DNA of 64,000 nucleotides from Rhodococcus sp. HM1 (GTDB taxonomy: Bacteria; Actinomycetota; Actinomycetes; Mycobacteriales; Mycobacteriaceae), in contig NZ_JALPTB010000014.1 of the NCBI RefSeq assembly GCF_023218075.1, positions 45,509 through 109,508 of the forward strand, in the 5' to 3' direction. Both the position numbers and the translations under genes were made by a program. Below the pieces are notes generated by a model. It was not told the origin of the DNA. It saw only the letters and a list, made by a program, of their open reading frames with translations, and did no database searches. Below, piece by piece: positions 43,566 to 52,749 of this stretch (the first letter of the stretch is position 1; the number at the start of each line of letters is the position of its first letter).

Positions 43566-44378
43566 TCAGTGGACGGCGCTGCAGGTGACGGTGGCGGTGG
43601 TGCATGTCTTTCCTGCGGTGTTGCGACAGGTGACCTCGACGATTCCGAGGCTGCGACCCCGGTGCACGATCTTCGGCGCGAACGTGACGGGTTGGTCCGA
43701 CGGGCACGGTCGCAGATACGAGATGTGGATCGAGGTGGCGCGGAAGCCCGCATCGGCGGAGAGCGCCGCAGAACCGGTGATCTCCGAGGCGCACAGAAGC
43801 ACACCACCGTGAATGTTACCCATCGGATTGGCCAGCACCGGGGACGGACCGAATTCGAGGCCACCGGCCCCGCGCGTGTGCTCGGCTCCCAGCAGTTCGA
43901 TGATCGAGTCTGCTCGGAGTCGTGAGTTCAGATCCTCGGAGGAAACCGCTGGTGCGCCCGGCGGGTCGGTGAGTGGCACGGTCTGGAGGCGGGTGGACCC
44001 GCAGGCGATGAGACGGCCCTGCGCATCGACGATCCGACCACCAGCCAGCCCGGTCCGCGCGCCTCGACCCAGCATCCAACTCTCGGCGCGCAGAACCGAT
44101 CCGTCGACCGGTGGATCCGCTACGAAGTCGAGGTGGATTTCCGTGCTCACCGCCCAGAATCCCTCGGGCGTCATCCCACTGACGAGATGTCCCATCACGT
44201 CGTCCATCACGACACCGAGAGTTCCTCGGCACGGTCGTCCGTGATCGTCGGCAAGCCATGGCCCCGTGACCATTTCGGAAAACCCGTGAGAGTCGTTGCC
44301 GGTCACATCGGAGACTCGGAACAGCTTTTCGGCGCCGGTGGAGAAGAATCGAAGCGCGGTCGGGGTGTCGCTGGTCAT
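43566..44378 (-). CDS. Double-hotdog PaaI-type acyl-CoA thioesterase
   Basis: A 270-residue protein with two hotdog domains. The first has RGTLGVVMDDVMGHLVSG, the second GNIHGGVLLCASEITGSAAL with the PaaI-type HGG turn. AGGAGAG precedes the ATG. It would hydrolyse acyl-CoA intermediates that accumulate and thus free CoA. It belongs to the minus-strand operon with the SDR, dehydrogenase and BadI-like genes upstream. The substrate is not readable. Confidence 0.8.
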   Translation of the reverse strand: MTSDTPTALRFFSTGAEKLFRVSDVTGNDSHGFSEMVTGPWLADDHGRPCRGTLGVVMDDVMGHLVSGMTPEGFWAVSTEIHLDFVADPPVDGSVLRAESWMLGRGARTGLAGGRIVDAQGRLIACGSTRLQTVPLTDPPGAPAVSSEDLNSRLRADSIIELLGAEHTRGAGGLEFGPSPVLANPMGNIHGGVLLCASEITGSAALSADAGFRATSIHISYLRPCPSDQPVTFAPKIVHRGRSLGIVEVTCRNTAGKTCTTATVTCSAVH

Positions 44379-44445
44379 GGCTCTCCTGACGGACGTGCGG
44401 TGAAGCCCGGTGCGCGAACGCGCGCCAGGGCTGTCGGGATGGGGC

Positions 44446-45342
44446 TCAGACGCCGCGCTGGGCCTTCGCGGCTTCGCTGGCGGCCTTGCTCTTCTCCCGG
44501 GCGGCGGCCCAGTCCGCGTCGGTCATGGAGGTCAGGCCGGCGAAAGTGCCGGGCCCGGCGAGCATCTGGCCGCCATCCATGGCGATGGTCTGCCCGGTGA
44601 GGTAGTCGCATGCGTCCGACAGCAGGAAGATCGTCAGGTTGGCGAGCTCCTCGATGGTGCCCATCCGCCCCATCGGGACCTGGTCGGCCTGGGTGGCGCC
44701 GACCGCGCTCTTGTCGGTGGGATTGAGCATCTCCCAGGCATAGTCGGTGGGGATCGGTCCCGGGGCCAGGGCGTTGAGGCGGATTCCGTAGCGGGCCCAT
44801 TCGACGGCGAGGGACATGGTCATCGAGTGCACGGCGGCCTTGGCCATCGCGGAGGGGACGACGAACGCCGAACCGCTCCACACCCACGTGGTCAGCGTGG
44901 ACAGCACCACGCCCTTGGTGCCGCCTTCGATCCAGCGGCGGCCGGCGGCATGGGTGGTGTTGAACGACCCGTTCATCACGGTGGAGGTGACGGCCTCGAA
45001 GGCCCGGGGGCTGAGCGATTCGGTGGGGGCGATGAAGTTGGCGGCGGCGTTGTTGATCACGCCCGTGAGAGGTCCGTGTAGGGTCCAGATCTCGTCCATC
45101 GCGGCGGACACCATCTCGGCGTTGCGGACGTCGACGGTCTGCCAGTGGACCGAGCCGGGGCGTGAGACGGATGCCTCTGTGGCGGCTTCTTCGAGGACAG
45201 CGGGTCGGCGGCCCCAGAGGTGGACGTCGGCGCCGTGGTCGACCAGGTGGCGGGCGACGCCGCGACCGAGGCCGGTTCCGCCGCCGGTGATGAGGATTCG
45301 CTTGCCGGCGAGGGCCTCGGACGTGAACGGGGAGGTGGTCAT
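44446..45342 (-). CDS. 2,4-dienoyl-CoA reductase-like SDR
   Basis: A 298-residue SDR with TGGGTGLGRGV at the cofactor site and INNAAANFIAP instead of plain NNAG. The position of the usual catalytic Tyr is Ser164 in FVVPSAMAKAA with Lys168 kept, which is the arrangement of 2,4-dienoyl-CoA reductases. The Ala/Lys-rich tail is long. Such an enzyme removes conjugated double bonds that block beta-oxidation and could take a cyclic or linear dienoyl-CoA here. It lies 31 bases downstream of the dehydrogenase gene in the same operon. Confidence 0.82.
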   Translation of the reverse strand: MTTSPFTSEALAGKRILITGGGTGLGRGVARHLVDHGADVHLWGRRPAVLEEAATEASVSRPGSVHWQTVDVRNAEMVSAAMDEIWTLHGPLTGVINNAAANFIAPTESLSPRAFEAVTSTVMNGSFNTTHAAGRRWIEGGTKGVVLSTLTTWVWSGSAFVVPSAMAKAAVHSMTMSLAVEWARYGIRLNALAPGPIPTDYAWEMLNPTDKSAVGATQADQVPMGRMGTIEELANLTIFLLSDACDYLTGQTIAMDGGQMLAGPGTFAGLTSMTDADWAAAREKSKAASEAAKAQRGV

Positions 45343-45373
45343 GCCGTGGGTCCTATCGGTCGGAGAATGGGGA

Positions 45374-46510
45374 TCACAGTCCCAGGCTCTTGCTGATGAT
45401 TTCGCGTTGGATCTCGTTGGTGCCGCCGTAGATGGTCGGGGCCAGGGCGCGGCGGACCTGTTCTTCCATGCCGTATTCGCGGGTGTATCCGTAGCCGCCC
45501 ATCATCTGCATGGCCTCGAGGGTTGTCTTCTTTGCGATCTCGGTGCACTTGAGCTTGGCCATCGAGCCCTCGCGGTTGAGATTGTCCTCCTCGCCGGCGT
45601 CGATGCGTTCGGCGACCTCGTAGACGAAGGACTTCGCGAAGGCGATCTCGGTGGCGAGGTCGGCGATGCGGTGGCGGATCGCTTGGAAGCTGCCGATCTT
45701 GCGTCCGAACTGCTCGCGTTCGGTGACGAACGCGATGACGTCGTCGAGTGCGCGTTCGGCCGCACCGAGCGACATGGTGGCGATGATGAGACGCTCGACG
45801 CTCAGGCCGCGCATGAGGTGGCGCCACGCCTGGTTCGGAGTGCCGACCACGGCCGTGACCGGGACGGCCACGTCGGTGAAGTAGAGGTCGTTGCAGGTTC
45901 GGGCCTCCATGGTGGCGATGCCGTGGATCTCGAGGCCGGGGGTGTCGGTGGGCACCATGAACAGGGTCAGACCCTCGTGCTTGGAACCGGAGGAATCGGT
46001 GCGGGCGAGCAACAGGACGTGCTCGGCGACGTGGGCCGCGGAGATCCATGTCTTCTGGCCGTTGATCACGTAGTGGTCGTCGACGAGCTCGGCCTTGATG
46101 CGGACGCTGCCGAGGTCGGATCCTGCTCCGGGCTCGCTCAGGGCGATCGCCTCGAGCTTGCCTGCGGCCATGTTCGACACGATCGTGCGCTTCTGTTCGT
46201 CGGTGCCGTAGCGCAGATACGTCTGGGCGGCGGTCAGGCCGGTCGAGTAGCCGGTGATGGGGGCGAGGCCGCGCGAGGTCTCCTCGAGGAAGATGCACTC
46301 CTCGACCATCCCGGCGCCGCCACCGCCGTATTGCTCGGGCAACGAGACCGCGAGCCAGCCGAGTGCTGCGAACTTGTCGAGGATGACCTGGCTGTTGGCT
46401 ACGGTGCCGCCAGCGGTGAGCACGTCGCGTTGTTGCAGGGTCTTGCACTCGGCGTCGCAGAACTCGCGGACCGCGAGTGCGAACTCGTGTTGTTCTCGGC
46501 TGAAGCGCAT
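45374..46510 (-). CDS. Acyl-CoA dehydrogenase
   Basis: A 378-residue dehydrogenase of standard length. Motifs: IALSEPGAGSDLGSVRI, NGQKTWISAAHVAEH, the flavin Arg region TEREQFGRKIGSFQAIRHR, QMMGGYGYTREYGME and the end loop TIYGGTNEIQREI. The usual YEGT Glu is Gly, and a Glu in GLSVERLIIATMSLG, the isovaleryl-type position, is the likely catalytic base. It lies between the BadI-like and dienoyl reductase-like genes, so the operon may degrade the pimelyl-type acyl-CoA made by ring opening. Confidence 0.88.
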   Translation of the reverse strand: MRFSREQHEFALAVREFCDAECKTLQQRDVLTAGGTVANSQVILDKFAALGWLAVSLPEQYGGGGAGMVEECIFLEETSRGLAPITGYSTGLTAAQTYLRYGTDEQKRTIVSNMAAGKLEAIALSEPGAGSDLGSVRIKAELVDDHYVINGQKTWISAAHVAEHVLLLARTDSSGSKHEGLTLFMVPTDTPGLEIHGIATMEARTCNDLYFTDVAVPVTAVVGTPNQAWRHLMRGLSVERLIIATMSLGAAERALDDVIAFVTEREQFGRKIGSFQAIRHRIADLATEIAFAKSFVYEVAERIDAGEEDNLNREGSMAKLKCTEIAKKTTLEAMQMMGGYGYTREYGMEEQVRRALAPTIYGGTNEIQREIISKSLGL

Positions 46511-46615
46511 GTCGACAACTGCTCTCTGTGGACGACGGGGAGGGCGGCGTGAACTGGTGGGCAGGTCACCGGGCGGCGGGACGGTGGGGTCCCGCCGCCC
46601 GGGGAGCTGGGGCGG

Positions 46616-47419
46616 TCAGGCGCCGCGGAACTTGGAGAAGTCGGGCTGGCGCTTCTCGTTGAACGCGCTGATGCCCTCGAGTGCCTCGGCGGACTCACCG
46701 AACAGCTTGAGCGTGGAGTAGGCCATGTTGCCCTGGGCGATGAAGTGCTCGGTGTCGGCGTTGAGCGACTGCTTGAGCACCTTGAGCGAGGTGGGGGAGA
46801 GCTGCAGGATCTCGTCGGCCCATGCCCGGACCTCGGCGCGGAGCTGGTCGGCGGGTACGACCTTGTTCACGAGACCCCACTCCAGGGCCTGCTGGGCGCT
46901 GTAGCGGCGGCACATGAACCAGATTTCCCGTGCCCGCTTCTCACCGATGGCGCGGGCGAGGTAGCCGGTTCCCAGGCCGGCGTCGAAGGATCCGACGCGG
47001 GGGCCGTTCTGTCCGAAGATGGCGTGCTCGGCGGCAATGGACATGTCGCACAGCAGGTGCAGCACGTGTCCGCCACCCACGGCGACACCGTTGACGGCGG
47101 CGATGACGGGCTTGGGGGTGTCCCGGATGACACGGTGGAGGGCCTCGACCTCGAACAGGCCGCTGTCGGAGGGTCCGTAGTCACCGGTCTCCATGCGCTG
47201 CTTCTGGTCGCCGCCCGAGCAGAAGGCCTTCTCGCCGGCACCGGTGAGGGCGACGGCGCCGACCTCCGGGCTGCCCCACGCTGCCTTGAAGGCCTTGACG
47301 AGCTCGTCGACCGTGCGGGCGCGGAAGGCGTTGTATCGGTCCGGCCGGTTGATCGTGATCCAGGCGAGTCCGTTGTCGACCTCGTACGTCACGTCCGTGA
47401 ATGCGGTGAAATCAGTCAT
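46616..47419 (-). CDS. badI: 2-ketocyclohexanecarboxyl-CoA hydrolase-like crotonase (BadI-like), second copy
   Basis: A 267-residue protein with the length of R. palustris BadI (about 260) and stretches I recall from it: INRPDRYNAFR, FCSGGDQKQRM, GGGHVLHLLCDMSIA, FGQNGPRVGSFDAGLGT, REIWFMCRRYSAQQA and the tail EKRQPDFSKF. BadI adds water and opens the 2-keto ring to pimelyl-CoA. This copy looks closer to BadI than the one at 15864. The ATG at 47419 is chosen over the longer frame because the protein family begins there. A TTAACGATCGTT site lies 108 bases upstream. MenB is the alternative. Confidence 0.78.
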   Translation of the reverse strand: MTDFTAFTDVTYEVDNGLAWITINRPDRYNAFRARTVDELVKAFKAAWGSPEVGAVALTGAGEKAFCSGGDQKQRMETGDYGPSDSGLFEVEALHRVIRDTPKPVIAAVNGVAVGGGHVLHLLCDMSIAAEHAIFGQNGPRVGSFDAGLGTGYLARAIGEKRAREIWFMCRRYSAQQALEWGLVNKVVPADQLRAEVRAWADEILQLSPTSLKVLKQSLNADTEHFIAQGNMAYSTLKLFGESAEALEGISAFNEKRQPDFSKFRGA

Positions 47420-47526
47420 CGACCTGGTGGTCCCTTCCTGCACTGGTTGCTCGCCGTCGCCGCGAGAACGGGGTCGCGGGACGGAGTCGTCGGGTTTGGT
47501 CCGACCGTATGACAAATGTATCCGCG

Positions 47527-47538
47527 TTAACGATCGTT
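47527..47538. promoter_or_regulatory. TTAACGATCGTT palindrome (candidate TetR operator)
   Basis: The site is identical over twelve bases to 15828-15839. It lies in the 362-base divergent gap (47420-47781) between the BadI-like and ligase genes and so could act on both. Nothing else gene-like is seen in this gap. Confidence 0.55.
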
Positions 47539-47781
47539 TTCAAGGGGCGGGTGGGTTGCCGTGTCCTGACCGTGGTGGCGGGAACCGCACAGTATGCCCG
47601 CAGCGGAGCCCGGCAGGGGACGATTCCGGCCGAACCCTCGCCGGGAACCTCTGGAGGAATCGACATCCGCGACCAGCGTGAGGTGTGGCTGCGGCGGCCG
47701 GACCGACCGTAGGGTTCGCTCGTCGCTCCGCCCCCTGACCGGCGCCTTCCGCCATACCCTCATCCACGGAGAGTGAACCTC

Positions 47782-49437
47782 ATGGAATTCGACGTCACCA
47801 CACTGCACGGCCGCCGCGCGGATCAGCGCTGGAATCGGATGGTCGTGGGCGACCTGTTCGAGCGGCTCGTCTGGAGCAGCCCGGACAAGGACGCACTGGT
47901 CGGCTGGGCCGGGGCGTACGCCACCGACGGCTTCCGGCGCCTGACCTATCGACAGGCGGACGACGCGGCAAATCGCACCGCACAGGCGTTGCGCGCGGCG
48001 GGTCTGACCGACGGTGAACGGGTTCTGCTCTACTGCGAGAACTCCGTCGAGGCGGTGGTGACGATGTTCGGTATCGCCAAGGCCGGTCTCGTGGCGGTGC
48101 CGGTCAATCCCCACCTCGCCCCCGACGTTCTCGAGTGGGTCGTCGAGCACGTCGGTGTCCGGTTCACCGTCGTCGACGGCGAGTTCGGTGAACAGGCCCG
48201 AAAGGTGTTCGCACGGGCCGATTTGTGTGTGAATGTCACCATCCCGATCGGCGGTCCGATCGTCGCGGGCAGCCGCGACTTCGCCGAGTGGATCGCCGAG
48301 CAGCCGGCCGACGAGCCGTCCGGCAACCGGCACGCCGACGACGTGTGGAGCATCCTGTTCACCTCCGGTACCACCTCGATGCCCAAGGCATCGATGGCAA
48401 CGCACACGTACTCCTACATGGCCGGCTTCTCGTACGCGATGTCGCTCACCCGCGGCCTGGACTACGAGCAGGACCTGACGACGTGCACCTTCTTGCCGAT
48501 TCTCTATCACTGCGGCCACAATTCGACGATCCTGCCGACGATCCTGGCGGGTGGCACGATGGTGCTCGGCCGTCGTCCCGATCCGGCGGCGCTGGCCGCC
48601 GCCGTGACGACGGAGAAGGTCACGGCTGTATGGGCCGGGTCTCCGGCCTGGGTCCAGCAGCTCGCCACGCGTGGCCTCGATTGCGACGACGTCGATCTGT
48701 CTTCCCTCACCGTGGTGATGTTCGCCTGGGGATCGATGAATCCGGGCATGGCGCAAGACCTGGCGAAGGCGTGCGGCCCGCAGGTGAAGATGCTCGAAGT
48801 CTTCGGGCAGACCGAGGCGATGTCGTGCTATCGCTTCTGGCCCGACCGGCATCCGGGCAAATTCGAAAAGTCGCTCCGCGGAACCAATTACGTCGGTGTG
48901 CCGAATCCGCTGTTGGCTGCCGACATCGTCGATGCCGACGGCAACAGTCTCCGCGGTAGGCCGGGCATCGCCGGTGAGGCCGTCTACCGCAGCCCGGTGG
49001 TCACCGCCGGCTACTACGGGGACGTCGCAGCCACACGAGAGGCGTTCCGCGACGGTTGGTTCCACTCCGGGGACAGCTGCATGTACGACGAGGACGGCCT
49101 GCAGATCATGGTGGACCGGTTCAAGGACATCGTGAAGTCCGGCGGTGAGAACGTCTCGAGTCTGCGCGTGGAGGGTGTCCTCGTGACCCATCCCGACGTG
49201 TTGCGGGCCGCGGTGATCGGCGTGCCCGACCCGGTCTGGGGTGAGAAGGTCACCGCCGTCGTCACCGTCGCGCCCGGTCGAGAAGCCGACGTGGAGGGCA
49301 TCCTCGCGTTTGCGCGGGAGCGGCTGGCGGGATACGAGGCCCCGAAGGATATCGTCGTGATCGATCGCATGCCCGAAACCGTCGGCGGCAAGATCATGAA
49401 ATACAAATTGCGCGAGCTCTTCACGAGGGAATGCTGA
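47782..49437 (+). CDS. AMP-forming acyl-CoA synthetase (FadD type)
   Basis: A 551-residue ligase. GGAGAG favours the ATG at 47782 over the GTG nine bases earlier. The P-loop reads FTSGTTSMPKASMATH, with Ala where Gly is usual. WFHSGDSCMYDEDG, DRFKDIVKSGGENVSSLRVE and the final Lys motif TVGGKIMKYKL are present. The central part (YHCGHNSTILPTILAGG) suggests fatty-acid or 3-oxocholest-type FadD enzymes. Divergent from the BadI-like operon with a shared TetR-type site, so both are probably induced together. Confidence 0.87.
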   Translation: MEFDVTTLHGRRADQRWNRMVVGDLFERLVWSSPDKDALVGWAGAYATDGFRRLTYRQADDAANRTAQALRAAGLTDGERVLLYCENSVEAVVTMFGIAKAGLVAVPVNPHLAPDVLEWVVEHVGVRFTVVDGEFGEQARKVFARADLCVNVTIPIGGPIVAGSRDFAEWIAEQPADEPSGNRHADDVWSILFTSGTTSMPKASMATHTYSYMAGFSYAMSLTRGLDYEQDLTTCTFLPILYHCGHNSTILPTILAGGTMVLGRRPDPAALAAAVTTEKVTAVWAGSPAWVQQLATRGLDCDDVDLSSLTVVMFAWGSMNPGMAQDLAKACGPQVKMLEVFGQTEAMSCYRFWPDRHPGKFEKSLRGTNYVGVPNPLLAADIVDADGNSLRGRPGIAGEAVYRSPVVTAGYYGDVAATREAFRDGWFHSGDSCMYDEDGLQIMVDRFKDIVKSGGENVSSLRVEGVLVTHPDVLRAAVIGVPDPVWGEKVTAVVTVAPGREADVEGILAFARERLAGYEAPKDIVVIDRMPETVGGKIMKYKLRELFTREC

Positions 49438-49564
49438 GATGTTCGAAGGTGTTCCGGCTGCAGATCACCGATCCGGTCGAGCGGTCAGTGGCGTCCCGGC
49501 GGTGATGTGGTCACGGCAACGATGAAGGTGCGCCGGAGCGTGATCGTGGACAAATACGCGCTGG

Positions 49565-50092
49565 TCATCGAGCGGAGCTGTTGCGCCGCGACCTGATCCC
49601 CATCGCTCCGCACACCGGCGCCGACCAATCGGCCTGCTCGGTGACCGCGAGCTCTCGGTCGACTGCGCCCGCGATGTCCGAGGCGAACGGAACGACGCGT
49701 CGGGTGGTGAGGTCGACATGGGGTGCGACGACCTCGAGCGTGTTCGCCAGCGACTCGGTCGTGTCGTCGACGAGCAGGGCCATGCCGTGGATGACCTTGT
49801 CGGAGCGTTCGACGACCCGGAAGTATGCCGAAACCCGGTGTCCGACGTGTACTTCCGCGTAGTACTTCAGGTGATGTTCGGCGGTGAAGAAGCCCTGCCT
49901 GCGGGTCGCACGATAGTCATCGGTCAGGCCGATCCGGCGGAAGGCGGTGTCGATGGCTTGGGCCCCCAGGTCCAGGTAGTGCCGGATGTTCATGTGACCG
50001 TTCGCGTCCTCGAACTCCGGTGGGACGACCAGTGGTCCGAGTTCGCGAGGAAGCCGCACGACTTGGTCGTATGTGGGCACGGTGGCAGTCAT
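49565..50092 (-). CDS. 4HBT-type hotdog acyl-CoA thioesterase
   Basis: A 175-residue single-hotdog protein. EFEDANGHMNIRHYLDLG carries the Asp and Asn-Gly-His of 4-hydroxybenzoyl-CoA-thioesterase-type enzymes, followed by HHLKYYAEVHVGHRV. AGGAG precedes the ATG at 50092. It is divergent from the TetR gene across 149 bases that contain the TetR-type palindrome, so it is probably a target of that regulator. It would release CoA from a pathway intermediate. Confidence 0.82.
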   Translation of the reverse strand: MTATVPTYDQVVRLPRELGPLVVPPEFEDANGHMNIRHYLDLGAQAIDTAFRRIGLTDDYRATRRQGFFTAEHHLKYYAEVHVGHRVSAYFRVVERSDKVIHGMALLVDDTTESLANTLEVVAPHVDLTTRRVVPFASDIAGAVDRELAVTEQADWSAPVCGAMGIRSRRNSSAR

Positions 50093-50205
50093 CGGTCTCC
50101 TGGTGGGGTGCATCACGACGGCGGTCGGTGGCCGGCGCGTGGACGTGTTCCGACGCGAGCCGGTCCCGCGGGTCGTGCCGCATCGCCGACAGCGGTTCCT
50201 CCACT

Positions 50206-50217
50206 ATAACGATCGTT
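50206..50217. promoter_or_regulatory. ATAACGATCGTT palindrome before the TetR gene
   Basis: The AACGATCGTT core is the third copy in the window. It lies 25 bases before the TetR start; a -10-like TAGACT at 50230-50235 sits between. The position suggests autoregulation and a leaderless GTG start. Confidence 0.6.
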
Positions 50218-50241
50218 CACACGTCGTGCTAGACTCGCCGA

Positions 50242-50793
50242 GTGGACAGGAGCCGGAAGATTCTCGATACAGCCGCAGAACTGTTCTACGAAAAGGGATT
50301 CCACGGTACGAGTGTCGACGAGCTGGGTGCTCGCGCGGGTCTCACGGGTCCGGCGATCTACCGGCACTTCTCCGGCAAGGACGAGATCCTGGCCACCCTG
50401 TTCGACGAGGCAATGGACGAGCTGATCCGTGCCGTCGAGCCTGTGGACGACGATGCCGACATCGACTTCGAGCGTCTGGTTCGCCATCATGTCGAGTTCG
50501 CGATCCGGCACCGGCACCTGGTGAATGTGACCCAGCGGGAGGACCGCTCATTGGTGGATCCCTGGCGTCGCAAAGTCAATCGCCGGCGCAAGCTCTACGT
50601 CGACTGTTGGGAGAGCGCGGTGGCCCGGTGCCTCCCCACAGCGACGTCGGCGGAGGTCGCCGTGGCAACCCAAACCTGCCTCGGCACGATCTTCTCGATC
50701 GCCTATTGGCCGACCAAGGTCAGCCGCACCCCAGGACTGGCCGACCTGATCGTCCGTCTCACAAACGAGGGACTCGACGCCTTCCGCGGCTGA
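50242..50793 (+). CDS. TetR-family transcriptional regulator
   Basis: A 183-residue TetR protein. The HTH at about residues 8-50 reads ILDTAAELFYEKGFHGTSVD and LTGPAIYRHFSGKDEIL. The C-terminal ligand domain has HHVEFAIRHRHLVNVTQRED, as in KstR/FadR-like acyl-CoA-responsive members. GTG is the start; no ribosome site is seen, and a -10-like TAGACT ends seven bases upstream, so the mRNA is probably leaderless. The palindrome in its promoter recurs before both BadI-like genes, so this is the best candidate regulator of the ring-opening steps. Confidence 0.9.
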   Translation: MDRSRKILDTAAELFYEKGFHGTSVDELGARAGLTGPAIYRHFSGKDEILATLFDEAMDELIRAVEPVDDDADIDFERLVRHHVEFAIRHRHLVNVTQREDRSLVDPWRRKVNRRRKLYVDCWESAVARCLPTATSAEVAVATQTCLGTIFSIAYWPTKVSRTPGLADLIVRLTNEGLDAFRG

Positions 50794-50836
50794 CCCCGGC
50801 GCCGGTGACGAAGCGCTTCGAGCCGGTGCGGGTCGG

Positions 50837-52663
50837 TCATGCCGATCTTCGGTCCTTTGCCGGGCTACCAGAGGGAGCAGGCCGGTCGTGCCGGAGTGCT
50901 TCTGCGGGTTCGGTGTCCGCTTCGGGGGCGACCCGGTTGCCGTCACGGGTTTCGAGGGCGGGGTGGCCCTGGAGGCGGAGTACGAGCAGCGCGGTCTGGG
51001 CGCTCAATTGGTCGGATGCGTTGCCGGTGACGTCGAGTCCGGTCAGGGCGTGCACGCGTGCCAGTCGCAGGCGCACTGTGTTCTCGTGAACGCCGAGTCG
51101 CTGTGCCGAACCCCGTACGTTGCGTGCGGTGTCGAACCAGCACTGCAGTGTGTGGAGCAGGTCGGCCGTTCCGGGGGCGCCGCGCAGCAGTGGCCCCAGC
51201 ACGTCGTCGACGAAGTGCCGCACCGCCGAGACTTCACTATGGGCGAGGAACAGGCGTGCCGGTCCCAGGTCGTCGACGGCGAAGATGCGGTGGAACGTAC
51301 GGTCGGTGAAACGGTCGATGCAGAGCACGGCCTCACGCGATTCACGGTATGCGCGGGCCAGCGCGGTGGGTTCGCAGACGGAGGACACGCCCGCGATGAA
51401 CTCCTGCGACCGGAACAGTGCATTCGCGGCGCGCGCCAGGGCATCCTTGACGTTCGCGACGGTCGCGAGGGCGCCGACATTCTCGCGAGCTTCGACCAGG
51501 AGCAGGATGCCTTCGGATCCACGGGTGGACAGGACTTCGACGCCGAGATCTCGTTCCATCCACTCGGCGAGCACGCGCTCGGAATCGGCGAGGTCGTGAT
51601 GGGAAGCCAGAACGTACACCAGCACACGCCGAGCGTGGATGTTCACTCCGAGATACTCTCCGCCGGCCGCCAGATCATCCAAAGCCCCGGTGCCTCTTAC
51701 GAGTTGGCGGGCGAGGGAAGACTTCGCGTTCCATGCAACCCGCGCGATGCGGCGTTGGACGAGGAACTGGGCGCCGATTCGGCGCGCGCTGCGCGCGGCG
51801 GCGTACTCGTCCGTCGGGCTCAGCGGTGACGGATGTTCGTCGATGACGAGCCATCCGAAGTGTTCGCCGCGTTCGACGACCGGGGTGACGATCTTGCGGC
51901 GGGTCAATCCGGTGGTGGGACCGGCCGCGAGTACGACCGGGTCGGGGGCGGTGACTGTTCCGGGGTTGTGCGCGCGGAGGATGTCCGTCAACGCCGGTGC
52001 GGTGGCGTGGCCGGTCGTGTCGGGGGTCGCGGCGGCGATGGTGCGGCCGCGTCGGTCGAACAGCAGCACGGACTTGCCGGCGAGTGCGGAACAGGTGCGC
52101 ACGATCGCCGACATGCAGTCGACCGCGGTGACGGCGTCGTCGAGACGTTCGTCGACCAAGGTCCGCTCGGCGGCCAGCTGCCGGCTCTGCTCGAGGTCTT
52201 GCCATCGCCGCTTGTGTTCCTCCGTGTCGAGGGCGGTGGTGGCGGCGTCGTCGAGCAGTGTGCGGAGCGCGGTGAGGGCGGTTCTGTGCTGGTCGGTGAA
52301 CTCGGCTGTGGGATCGGCATCGGTGAGGACGAGGAGGCGAGTGGGTTCTGCACCGTCGTTCGACAGTCGCAGCAGGCATACCCGGGCGACACCGGGTCCG
52401 TCGAGGTCGGTTCCGGACAGCGATCGGCCCGATGCGTGCACGGTATCGGGGGAGTTCAGGGCACGACGCACGAGAGGGCAGTCCGATCGAACGCGGCGCG
52501 GTGTCGACGCGGATCCGATGCCGGGAAGGGGGAGGAGCACGCCGCGGGAGTCGTCCGAGACGAGCATGCCTGCGGATGCGAAACCGGCGAGCGTGGCTGC
52601 CCGGGAAAGCAACCCGCCGAGCAACCGGGGAAGTGCCGCCGAGGCCGGCGCAGGCGGTGTCAT
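50837..52663 (-). CDS. PucR/CdaR-type transcriptional regulator
   Basis: A 608-residue regulator. AAGGAGG lies eight bases before the ATG at 52663; the frame is open further upstream but without a start signal. The C-terminal PucR HTH is unmistakable (LLHTLQCWFDTARNVRGSAQ and HENTVRLRLARVHALTG). The N-terminal 300 residues look like a GAF/PAS-type sensor, and a GGDEF-like CdaR middle domain lies before the HTH. It lies downstream of the LLM oxidoreductase on the same strand (86-base gap). Likely an activator sensing a small organic molecule; targets are unknown. Confidence 0.85.
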   Translation of the reverse strand: MTPPAPASAALPRLLGGLLSRAATLAGFASAGMLVSDDSRGVLLPLPGIGSASTPRRVRSDCPLVRRALNSPDTVHASGRSLSGTDLDGPGVARVCLLRLSNDGAEPTRLLVLTDADPTAEFTDQHRTALTALRTLLDDAATTALDTEEHKRRWQDLEQSRQLAAERTLVDERLDDAVTAVDCMSAIVRTCSALAGKSVLLFDRRGRTIAAATPDTTGHATAPALTDILRAHNPGTVTAPDPVVLAAGPTTGLTRRKIVTPVVERGEHFGWLVIDEHPSPLSPTDEYAAARSARRIGAQFLVQRRIARVAWNAKSSLARQLVRGTGALDDLAAGGEYLGVNIHARRVLVYVLASHHDLADSERVLAEWMERDLGVEVLSTRGSEGILLLVEARENVGALATVANVKDALARAANALFRSQEFIAGVSSVCEPTALARAYRESREAVLCIDRFTDRTFHRIFAVDDLGPARLFLAHSEVSAVRHFVDDVLGPLLRGAPGTADLLHTLQCWFDTARNVRGSAQRLGVHENTVRLRLARVHALTGLDVTGNASDQLSAQTALLVLRLQGHPALETRDGNRVAPEADTEPAEALRHDRPAPSGSPAKDRRSA

Positions 52664-52749
52664 GGTGCTCGCCTCCTTGTCGTCCTGGTCGGCCGTGCCG
52701 ACGACCTGCGCTGTGAGCCCGGTGTGCGGGATCCGTCGCCGCGGCGAGA

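Noticed and set aside
44816..46552. A 578-codon plus-strand open frame opposite the SDR and dehydrogenase
   Set aside because: Shadow of two genes with full active-site motifs on the minus strand.
47527..49191. A 554-codon minus-strand open frame opposite the ligase at 47782
   Set aside because: It mirrors the codon structure of a clear ANL ligase, has Arg/His/Gly-rich composition and no family motif; a high-GC shadow frame.
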